Shown one piece after another: positions 33,885-40,278 of a DNA stretch of 64,000 nt; positions within the stretch are counted from its first letter, which is position 1, and each line of letters opens with the position of its first letter. The DNA lies in NCBI GenBank assembly GCA_963697695.1, contig OY969094.1, forward strand, positions 2,542,001-2,606,000, written 5' to 3'. The translations under genes and the position numbers were made by a program. The stretch is from VRUE01 sp963697695. Lineage in GTDB: Bacteria; Actinomycetota; Thermoleophilia; Solirubrobacterales; 70-9. The notes below the pieces were generated by a model. The model was not told where the DNA came from and made no database searches. It saw only the letters and a list, made by a program, of their open reading frames with translations.

Positions 33885-35072
33885 TCAGGGCTTGAGGACG
33901 ACCTTGATCGCCCCGTCTTCCTTGCGCTGGAACATCGAGTAGGCGCCTGGCGCATCGGCCAGGGGCAACCGGTGGGTGGTGAGGTCGTCGACGCCGAGCG
34001 GGTCCTCGTCTCCTTCCAGCAGCGGCAGGATCTCGTCGGTCCAGCGCCGCACGTGCGCCTGTCCCATGCGCAGCTGGACGCCCTTGTCGAAGAGCTGCAT
34101 CATCGGCAGCGGGTCGAGTTGGCCGCCGTAGACGCCGGAGATCGAAATCGTGCCGCCGCGGCGCACGGTGTCGATCGAGTCGTGGAGAGCCGTCATGCGG
34201 TCGATCGCCGCCTTTTCGGTGGCCTTCGCCGCGAGCTTGTCCGGCAGCATGCCGGTCAGCTTCTGGGCGAGCTCGGCACCGGGGGCGCCATGGGCCTCCA
34301 TGCCGACCGCGTCGATGACGCCGTCGGGACCCCGGCCGCCGGTCATCTCCTGGATCGCCGCCGGGACGTCGTCGTGCTGATTGGAGTCGATTGCCTCGAC
34401 GCCATGGCGGCGGGCCATCTCCAGCCGCTCGGGAACCGAGTCGACGCCGATCACGACCTCCGCTCCCTTGTGGAGGGCGATCCGGGCGCACATCTGGCCG
34501 ATCGGTCCCAGTCCGTAGACGGCGACACTGCCCCCCGCCGGGATCGCGGCGTATTCGACGGCTTGCCAGGCAGTCGGCAGCACGTCGGAGAGGAACAGAT
34601 AGCGCTCGTCGGGTGCGTCGTTCTCCGGCACCTTGATCGGGCCGAAGTGGGCCTGGGGCACGCGGAGGTATTCCGCCTGCCCGCCCGGGACCTCGCCGTA
34701 GAGCTTGGTGTAGCCGAAGAGTGAGGCGCCCTTTTCCTGCTCGCGGTTCTGGGTCGTCTCGCACTGGGCGTAGAGCTGTTGCTTGCACATCCAGCATTCG
34801 CCGCAGGAGATGTTGAAGGGGATCACGACTCGGTCCCCGGGTTCGATGTGTTTGACCTCGCTGCCCACCTCCTCGACGATGCCCATCGGCTCGTGGCCAA
34901 GGATGTCGCCCTCCTCGATGAACATGCCGAGCACCTCGTAGAGGTGGAGGTCTGAGCCGCAGATCGCGGTCGAGGTGATGCGGACGACCGCGTCGGTCGG
35001 CTGCTCGATCGCGGGGTCGGGGACCTCGTCGACGCGAACGTCGCGTTTGCCATGGAAAGTGAGCGCCTTCAT
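33885..35072 (-). CDS. zinc-dependent alcohol dehydrogenase, formaldehyde dehydrogenase-like
   Basis: 395 residues from ATG 35072 (AAAGGA 6 nt upstream; a GTG one codon earlier is also in frame). Catalytic zinc site AICGSDLH and LGHEPMG, structural zinc cysteines SCGECWMC, coenzyme motif VYGLGPIGQM. The long insertion and the LFLSDVLPTAW segment are those of the glutathione-independent formaldehyde dehydrogenase subgroup. A sigma-B-like promoter lies upstream. Confidence 0.88.
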   Translation of the reverse strand: MKALTFHGKRDVRVDEVPDPAIEQPTDAVVRITSTAICGSDLHLYEVLGMFIEEGDILGHEPMGIVEEVGSEVKHIEPGDRVVIPFNISCGECWMCKQQLYAQCETTQNREQEKGASLFGYTKLYGEVPGGQAEYLRVPQAHFGPIKVPENDAPDERYLFLSDVLPTAWQAVEYAAIPAGGSVAVYGLGPIGQMCARIALHKGAEVVIGVDSVPERLEMARRHGVEAIDSNQHDDVPAAIQEMTGGRGPDGVIDAVGMEAHGAPGAELAQKLTGMLPDKLAAKATEKAAIDRMTALHDSIDTVRRGGTISISGVYGGQLDPLPMMQLFDKGVQLRMGQAHVRRWTDEILPLLEGDEDPLGVDDLTTHRLPLADAPGAYSMFQRKEDGAIKVVLKP

Positions 35073-35114
35073 CACAGATCCTTTGCTCGAGGGGGAGTCT
35101 CGGTCCCTGTTCGG

Positions 35115-35139
35115 CTACCCCCTGCCATCCGGCCAAAAC
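35115..35139 (-). promoter_or_regulatory. sigma-B-like promoter of the alcohol dehydrogenase
   Basis: Reverse strand GTTT (35136-35139), 15 nt, GGGTAG (35115-35120). Confidence 0.6.
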
Positions 35140-35163
35140 GGCAGTGTGGGCTCGATTCGGGTG

Positions 35164-35190
35164 GGTTCAGCTTCTTTCGCGGTGGGGTAG
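35164..35190 (+). promoter_or_regulatory. sigma-B-like promoter of the 54-aa membrane protein
   Basis: GGTT (35164-35167), 17 nt, GGGTAG (35185-35190). Confidence 0.55.
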
Positions 35191-35242
35191 TGCCTCGTCT
35201 GTACGAAGCGGCGTGGTGAGGCCGATACGCAAGGAGGAGACA

Positions 35243-35407
35243 GTGGCTGCAAGAGATCGAGGTTCAGGCGCCGGCATCTCGCTCGGCGGGATCATCGTCA
35301 TCGTCGGGATCGTCGTGATGATCGTTTGGAGCTTCTGGATCGGGCTGATCGTCGCCCTGATAGGGCTGATCGCCTTCGGGGGCTTTGCCCGGGGCAAGTG
35401 GTACTAA
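35243..35407 (+). CDS. 54-residue two-span membrane protein
   Basis: GTG 35243 is chosen because AAGGAGGA stands at 35231-35238; longer upstream frames would cross the promoter. Almost the whole protein is two hydrophobic segments (GGIIVIVGIVVMIVWSFWIG and LIVALIGLIAFGGF) with a charged start and an RGKWY end. Small stress-induced membrane peptide; role unknown. Confidence 0.65.
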   Translation: MAARDRGSGAGISLGGIIVIVGIVVMIVWSFWIGLIVALIGLIAFGGFARGKWY

Positions 35408-35424
35408 GAGGGTCTAGAGCGCCG

Positions 35425-35610
35425 CTAGCGCGAGAGAGACCCGGCCGAGACGGCCAGCTGGAGCGATTGCCACGAGGTCGCCGTCCCGGTGCGTGCTGCC
35501 GGGCGCTGCCGGATGGCGGCGCTGGCTTTTGCCCTGCAACGGGGGCAGCTGTCTGCGCTGATCCCGCGGATCCCGCCGTACTCGGTATGACAGTGGTCGC
35601 ATCGGAACAT
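35425..35610 (-). CDS. small zinc-ribbon protein (paralogue 2)
   Basis: 61 residues from ATG 35610, preceded by AAAGGAGGTC. MFRCDHCHTEYGGIRGISADSCPRC carries two CxxC knuckles in nearly the same spacing as the protein at 27649-27855; the tails differ. GGGTAG at 35633-35638 (reverse) lies upstream. Function unknown; the pair suggests a small family used in the same stress response. Confidence 0.7.
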   Translation of the reverse strand: MFRCDHCHTEYGGIRGISADSCPRCRAKASAAIRQRPAARTGTATSWQSLQLAVSAGSLSR

Positions 35611-35717
35611 TGCTTGACCTCCTTTCGACGCCCTACCCAAAAACTTGAGGCCGCCAATCCCGGTTCATACCTTTTTCGTACTTCGCGGTCTCCCGCAAGC
35701 CAGATGGCTCAGTCCAG

Positions 35718-35743
35718 GGTTCGACCCACATAGACCTGGGTAG
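35718..35743 (+). promoter_or_regulatory. sigma-B-like promoter of the 162-aa helical protein
   Basis: GGTT (35718-35721), 16 nt, GGGTAG (35738-35743). Confidence 0.55.
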
Positions 35744-35783
35744 GAGATCAGCGCTTGTTTCCCAACCGAAAGGAGGCACGAAA

Positions 35784-36272
35784 GTGGCAGAGCTGACGAC
35801 GCTGGAGGAGAAGCTCGCGGAGGTCCTGGGATTGGCCCAGGCGGCGCAGGGCGCAACCGAAAAGGTCGAGGGCATGGTCGAGGACGACGAGATCGTCGCC
35901 ACCCTGGAGCGGATGCGCAACGAGGCCGAGGAGACCGAGCGCCGCTGCACCGAGGTGGCCGACAATCGCAACGGCAAGAAGACCGCGATCCTCGAAAAGG
36001 CCCAGGAAACGAAGACCGAGGCGACCGAGATGATGTCGACCTACCTCGGCGGCGAGTCCGACGGGCTCGACGGCTTCGAGTTCCTGACGATGGCCGAGGC
36101 CGGCGAGGTCGGCCACTGGGCGGTGCTTGGCAAGCTCAACGAGTCCGCGCAGGAGAGCGAGATCTCCGAGTTGGTCGAGTGGGCGCTGCCGATCCAGGAA
36201 CGTCATTTCGCCGACGTGAAGGACGGCTCGCTGAAGCTGGCTGGGGAAAAGGACCCCTACGAAGAGTCCTAG
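35784..36272 (+). CDS. helical ferritin-like stress protein, unknown family
   Basis: 162 residues from GTG 35784, with AAAGGAGG upstream. All-helical and acidic: an N-terminal coiled segment, a middle helix (KKTAILEKAQETKTEATEMM) and a C-terminal pair (EVGHWAVLGKLNESAQE, LVEWALPIQERHFADV) with spaced His/Glu. The layout recalls DUF892/YciE-like four-helix proteins, but I could not confirm the family. Confidence 0.6.
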   Translation: MAELTTLEEKLAEVLGLAQAAQGATEKVEGMVEDDEIVATLERMRNEAEETERRCTEVADNRNGKKTAILEKAQETKTEATEMMSTYLGGESDGLDGFEFLTMAEAGEVGHWAVLGKLNESAQESEISELVEWALPIQERHFADVKDGSLKLAGEKDPYEES

Positions 36273-36323
36273 CGCCCAGAAGGCGATTGCGCCTCGGTTG
36301 TCGAAGGGCTACCCGATGAGGCG

Positions 36324-36398
36324 ATGGCGTTCATCTGGGCAGTGATCCTGGTCGGCGGCATCGCCTACTTCTCGGTCGTCGGCTTGACCCATCACTGA
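36324..36398 (+). CDS. 24-residue membrane peptide candidate
   Basis: MAFIWAVILVGGIAYFSVVG, then LTHH and stop. One hydrophobic span fills the peptide. It sits between two stress genes, 5 bp before the next ATG, which suggests coupling. No strong ribosome binding site was seen. The frame could be chance, but position and composition favour a real small membrane protein. Confidence 0.4.
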   Translation: MAFIWAVILVGGIAYFSVVGLTHH

Positions 36399-36403
36399 GG
36401 GCG

Positions 36404-37006
36404 ATGAAGCGGTTCGCCAGAGAGAACTCCCTTTCTCTCTTCTTCTTGGCGATCTTTCTGCTGGCGCTGGGGGGTCAGGCGATCGCCGGCCACAACCTCT
36501 ACAACGAGGAGGCGCTGGCCCACCACGAGAGCCAGATCAGCTTCTGGCGCTACCTGACCTCCTCCAGCTTCGGTCAGGCCGTGATGGAGAACTGGCAGTC
36601 GGAGTATCTGCAGTTCGCGCTGTTCGCCTTGGCCACGGTCTGGCTGCTGCAGAAGGGCTCGCCGGAGTCGAAGGAACTCGACAAGGCGGGGACGGAGTCT
36701 GACAAGGAGCAGATGGTCGGCCGCCACGCCCACGAGGACTCTCCACGCTGGTCGAAGTACGGCGACTGGCGCACGGCGATCTACTCGAACAGCCTGATCA
36801 TCGCGATGGGCCTGATCTTCTTCTCCTCCTGGTTCGCGCAGTCGGTCACCGGCTGGAGCGCCCACAATCAGGAACTGCAATCTCACGGCGAGCCACGCCT
36901 CTCCTGGCTCGACTACGTCGGCGGCTCCGAATTCTGGGAGGCGACGCTGCAGAGTTCATCGAAGGTCAGAAGGTGCGAGAAGAGCGCAATGCACCCCATG
37001 TTTTGA
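36404..37006 (+). CDS. DUF6766-like membrane protein with a replaced C-terminus
   Basis: 200 residues with three hydrophobic spans. The protein is an internal duplication: FGQAVMENWQSEYLQFALFA followed by WLLQKGSPESK, and later FWEATLQ, where the family normally continues with a second NWQSEFL copy and another span. Here the sequence changes after FWEATLQ to an unrelated basic tail (SSSKVRRCEKSAMHPMF). The C-terminal part therefore appears lost by deletion or rearrangement, and the next gene's promoter overlaps the stop region. May be non-functional. Confidence 0.65.
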   Translation: MKRFARENSLSLFFLAIFLLALGGQAIAGHNLYNEEALAHHESQISFWRYLTSSSFGQAVMENWQSEYLQFALFALATVWLLQKGSPESKELDKAGTESDKEQMVGRHAHEDSPRWSKYGDWRTAIYSNSLIIAMGLIFFSSWFAQSVTGWSAHNQELQSHGEPRLSWLDYVGGSEFWEATLQSSSKVRRCEKSAMHPMF

Positions 37007-37026
37007 GGCGGCCTCTATCTGGGTAG
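37000..37026 (+). promoter_or_regulatory. sigma-B-like promoter upstream of the 156-aa protein
   Basis: GTTT (37000-37003), 17 nt, GGGTAG (37021-37026). It overlaps the last codons of the truncated DUF6766-like gene. Confidence 0.6.
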
Positions 37027-37185
37027 GTCCTGCCAATGATGGGGGAGAAGAAAATGGGAACAGAGCGGCCCGGTGTCCGGACGGGCCCTTCCCTTGCCCG
37101 CACCGTCCAGGCCCTGCGCACCATCCGGGGTCGCCGTCAGCGCGTACCGGGCGCGCGGCTCAACCCCCGCTGACGAGCCACCCCT

Positions 37186-37656
37186 ATGGGGCAGCGGCTC
37201 GCCATTTACCTCAACGACCACCTGGCGGGAGCTACGGCGGGGGTCGAGCTGGCACGGCGGCTACGTGCAAGCAATCGGGACGATCCAGAGCTTGGACCGG
37301 CGCTGATCGAGATCTGCGTCGAAGTCGAAGCGGACCGCGAGACCTTGAAAGCGGTGATGGACCGGCTCGGGGTGGGCCAGAGCAAGGTGAAGCCGGCGGC
37401 CGCGGTGCTCGGCGAGCGGCTGGGCCGGCTGAAGCTGAACGGACAGCTGTGGGGCTACTCGCCACTCAGCCGCCTTGACGAGCTGGAGCTGCTGCAGATC
37501 GGCGTCGCCGGCAAGCGCCGACTATGGCGGGCGCTTGAGCACACCCACGCCGGCGATCTGCCGGACTTCGATCTCGGCGCCTTGGCCGAACGGGCAACTG
37601 AACAGCTGAGGCAGCTCGAGGAGCTGCACCTGAAGGCCGCCGCGCTGGCTCTGTAG
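37186..37656 (+). CDS. helical protein of unknown function
   Basis: 156 residues, helical, with an opening like a ferritin-like bundle (LNDHLAGATAGVELARRLRASNRD; ALIEICVEVEADRETLKAVMDRLG) and a C-terminal Leu-rich helix. Similar proteins occur near stress genes in actinobacteria. No catalytic motif recognised. The leader after the promoter is about 150 nt long. Confidence 0.65.
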   Translation: MGQRLAIYLNDHLAGATAGVELARRLRASNRDDPELGPALIEICVEVEADRETLKAVMDRLGVGQSKVKPAAAVLGERLGRLKLNGQLWGYSPLSRLDELELLQIGVAGKRRLWRALEHTHAGDLPDFDLGALAERATEQLRQLEELHLKAAALAL

Positions 37657-37667
37657 CGCAGCGAGAC

Positions 37668-37692
37668 GTTTTGCGTCGGCCTGCGGGGGTAG
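37668..37692 (+). promoter_or_regulatory. sigma-B-like promoter of the DUF899 gene
   Basis: GTTT (37668-37671), 15 nt, GGGTAG (37687-37692), 10 bp before the GTG start, so the message may be almost leaderless. Confidence 0.5.
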
Positions 37693-37701
37693 GGCGAGAA
37701 G

Positions 37702-38370
37702 GTGGACCCACCGCCGATCGTCAGCGAGGAGGAGTGGCTGCGCTCGCACGAGGCGCTGCTGGCGAAAGAGAAGGAGGCGACCCGGGCGCGGGACGCACTG
37801 GCGGCAGAGCGGCGGCGGCAGCCGATGTTGGAGTTCTCCTCCGACTACGAGTTCGAAGGGCCCGAAGGTCTCGTCGGGTTGCCGGATCTCTTCGAAGGGC
37901 GCCCGCAGCTGATCGTCTACCACTTCTGGTTCCCCCCGGACGGCGATCCGTGTGGCGGCTGCTCGATGTTCACCGATCAGATCAGCGAGCTGGCCCATCT
38001 GAACGCGCGCGGCGTCTCGTTCGTGCTCGTATCGCCCGCCCCCCAGGAGCAGATCGAGTCGTTCAAGCGCCGCATGGGCTGGTCGATCCCCTGGTACACG
38101 ACGGTCGGCACGGGATTCCAGGAAGCCTGCGGAACGACCGAGTACTTCGCCCTCGACGTCTTCCTGCTCGACGGCGAGCGCGTCTTCCTCACCTACGTGA
38201 CGAAAGGGCGGGGGGTGGAGGCCCTTGGCAGCATTTGGACTTTCCTCGACCTGACCCCGCTCGGCCGCCAGGAGGAGTGGGAGGACACGCCGCCGTCCCG
38301 GCCGCAGACACCGCCCTACCAGTGGTGGCGCCTGCACGACGAATACGAGCCGTCGTCGGCCTCTGAATAG
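37702..38370 (+). CDS. DUF899 family thioredoxin-like protein
   Basis: 222 residues from GTG. FEGRPQLIVYHFWFPP, then DPCGGCSMF (a CxxC-like pair), VSFVLVSPAPQEQIESFKRRMGW and the C-terminal DEYE motif are those of DUF899, a thioredoxin-fold family of unknown reaction. It is the last gene of the stress island; a tRNA gene follows after 144 bp. Confidence 0.85.
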   Translation: MDPPPIVSEEEWLRSHEALLAKEKEATRARDALAAERRRQPMLEFSSDYEFEGPEGLVGLPDLFEGRPQLIVYHFWFPPDGDPCGGCSMFTDQISELAHLNARGVSFVLVSPAPQEQIESFKRRMGWSIPWYTTVGTGFQEACGTTEYFALDVFLLDGERVFLTYVTKGRGVEALGSIWTFLDLTPLGRQEEWEDTPPSRPQTPPYQWWRLHDEYEPSSASE

Positions 38371-38446
38371 GCGCCGCTCCGCGTAGGCGGGTCGTTGCGA
38401 CTACGAGCAGCCGTTTTCCGCCGCCTTCGGCACGGTCGCCGATAGC

Positions 38447-38473
38447 TTGCTAAGCTCCGAAAAAATTTAATAG
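38447..38473 (+). promoter_or_regulatory. candidate promoter of the tRNA / synthetase operon
   Basis: In an AT-rich pocket unusual for this genome, TTGCTA (38447-38452) and TAATAG (38468-38473) are separated by 15 bp, a short but possible spacing. A small hairpin GGGCC...GGCCC (38486-38503) lies between it and the tRNA. Confidence 0.35.
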
Positions 38474-38514
38474 TCGAATGATGTTGGGCCGTTTTCAAGG
38501 CCCATAGCTGACAA

Positions 38515-38587
38515 GCACCAGTGCCTTAATCGGTTAAAGGGTCGGCCTTAAAAGCCGGAGATCCGGGTTCGAGCCCCGGCTGGTGCA
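38515..38587 (+). tRNA. unusual tRNA, anticodon UAA, short variable loop
   Basis: A complete cloverleaf: acceptor GCACCAG/CTGGTGC (7 bp), D stem CCTT/AAGG with loop AATCGGTTA, anticodon stem TCGGC/GCCGG with loop CTTAAAA (anticodon TAA, 38549-38551), variable loop AGAT (4 nt), T stem CCGGG/CCCGG with loop TTCGAGC, discriminator A; CCA is not encoded. The anticodon reads UUA, a leucine codon. Bacterial tRNA-Leu is type II with a long variable arm, and this one is not. LeuRS is therefore unlikely to accept it, and the ArgRS-like gene 29 bp downstream is the natural partner. A UAA-suppressor would need anticodon UUA, which this is not. Confidence 0.93.
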
Positions 38588-38616
38588 TAGCCAAATAAGT
38601 CTAACCGTAACCAGCT

Positions 38617-40278
38617 ATGGCTGCCAACATTTTCGACTATTTCGAGGAAGTTAAAACCGGGGAAGGGGAGCGACCGCACTGGGCGCCCCGCGCCCCCTAC
38701 CGCCCGCACGAGCGCTTCGACTTGATGCTCGTGCCACGGGTCCCGGGCTGGAAGGAGGACTCCGGCTCGCTCGAGGCGCTCGAGGAGATCGAGCGCGAGC
38801 CCTGGGCGGAGGCGGTCGAGCGCAGCGGCGACCAGGTCTGGCTGCGCCTCAGCGACGACTGGATCGAGGAGACCGGAGCCACGCTCGAGCCCGGAAACGG
38901 CGTCGGCGCCAACGCCGACCTGGTCGACGGGCAGCGCTACGCGCTCAACTTCTGGGACGCCAACTCGACCAAGGCCCTGCACGTCGGCCACCTGCGCAAC
39001 CTCGCCCTCGGCAACGCGCTGGGCGGGGCGCTCGAAGAGGCCGGCGGCAAGGTCGAGCGGCGCAGCATCATCTGCGACGTCGGTCGCAGTATGGGCGAGG
39101 CGATGGCAGGGGTCGTGCGCAGCGGCCGCCGCCCCTCCGGCTCCGAGAACGGCGAGAAGAGCGATCACTTCGTCGGCTACTGCTACGCCGACTACGTCAA
39201 ATCGGGCGGATCGATCAATGGACTTGCATCCGACCATCCCGCGGATTCGCTCACCCGGGAGGTCGACGTGCAAAACGACAGCGCCGATGAGCTACTCAGG
39301 CGCGTGTTCGAGGGCGACCAGTCGGCTCTCGAACTTTGGTCACAGACCCGGGCGTGGGTGATCTCGGGCCAGCGTAAGACCCTGGCTCGGCTCGGGATCG
39401 CCTTCGACCGGGTCTTCTTCGAGTCCGACTTCTTGCCCGAGGTGGTCGAGCTGACCGAGCTGGGTCTGGAGGAGGGGACCCTGGAACGCCGCGTCGACGG
39501 CACGGTGATCTACCTGACCGATCGCGAGGAGCTGGAGGAAATGCCGCTGGTCCGCTCCGACGGCGTGCCGACCCAGCACATGCGGGCGCTCGCCTACTGG
39601 ATGTCCGCGCCCGGGCTCGACGGGTTGACCTCGATTCAGGTCTGCGGGCTGGAGTGGGTGGCCCATGTCACCTGCCGGCGCCAGCTGATGGCCGAGCTCG
39701 CCCACACCGAGGAAGGCAACGGCTTCCATCCCTACCACGACATCTTCCACGGCATGGTCGCCAAGGAGCAGCAGGCGGTGAAGTCGAGCAAGAAAGAAGC
39801 GCTGCTGATCGACCACCTCGCCGAATGGGTCGACGACCAGATCGACGCCGACCCCGAGCTGGCCGCGGTGCGCAGCGGACACCCCTCGCCGGAACGGATC
39901 GCCGCCCAGGTAGCGCTCGGCTACTTCCTCCTCCACCCGCCGACCAAGCAGGTCAATTTCGAGCCGGAGAAGCTGCTCGTCGACGGCAAAAGCCTCGGCT
40001 GGGATCTGGCCCGGGCGCGCGCTCGCACAGGCGGCAACGGCGCCGCGGCGGAGACCGCAGCCGACCCCGACTACCGCTTCGCCGTCGTGCAGTCGCAGAT
40101 GTACCGGCGCCTGCTGCGGCTCGCGGCGCAGCGGCTCGATCCGATTCCGCTGGCGAAGTACGTCAACCACCTCTCGCGCTGGTACCTGGAGGAAGACCGC
40201 GGCCCGCAGGTGGAACGGGTGATCCAGGCAACCCTCGACGACAGCATGCGCGGCCTCGGCCTGGAGGGAGCCCGATGA
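38617..40278 (+). CDS. divergent arginyl-tRNA-synthetase-like enzyme, proposed partner of tRNA(UAA)
   Basis: 553 residues. Class I HIGH motif HVGH at 122-125 within ANSTKALHVGHLRN (ArgRS normally NPT...HVGHLR); KMSKS-like KSSKKE at 389-394; LVRSDGVPTQ at 311-320; C-terminal DALR-type anticodon domain from about 464. In ArgRS the DGxxTYxxxD element supplies a Tyr and an Asp to the arginine site; here these are Gln320 and Ala324. The VGxEQ glutamine is Trp347, while the Glu of the GES element (Glu269) remains. It probably activates another amino acid. The N-terminal region is shortened. Its stop overlaps the next start (ATGA). It has no TTA codon. Confidence 0.85.
   Translation: MAANIFDYFEEVKTGEGERPHWAPRAPYRPHERFDLMLVPRVPGWKEDSGSLEALEEIEREPWAEAVERSGDQVWLRLSDDWIEETGATLEPGNGVGANADLVDGQRYALNFWDANSTKALHVGHLRNLALGNALGGALEEAGGKVERRSIICDVGRSMGEAMAGVVRSGRRPSGSENGEKSDHFVGYCYADYVKSGGSINGLASDHPADSLTREVDVQNDSADELLRRVFEGDQSALELWSQTRAWVISGQRKTLARLGIAFDRVFFESDFLPEVVELTELGLEEGTLERRVDGTVIYLTDREELEEMPLVRSDGVPTQHMRALAYWMSAPGLDGLTSIQVCGLEWVAHVTCRRQLMAELAHTEEGNGFHPYHDIFHGMVAKEQQAVKSSKKEALLIDHLAEWVDDQIDADPELAAVRSGHPSPERIAAQVALGYFLLHPPTKQVNFEPEKLLVDGKSLGWDLARARARTGGNGAAAETAADPDYRFAVVQSQMYRRLLRLAAQRLDPIPLAKYVNHLSRWYLEEDRGPQVERVIQATLDDSMRGLGLEGAR

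Noticed and set aside
38515..38587. Nonsense-suppressor tRNA reading the UAA stop codon
   Set aside because: The anticodon is 5'-UAA-3', which pairs with UUA. Reading the UAA stop would need anticodon UUA.
38515..38587. Ordinary bldA-type tRNA-Leu(UAA)
   Set aside because: The variable loop is 4 nt; bacterial tRNA-Leu, including BldA, has a long type II variable arm.
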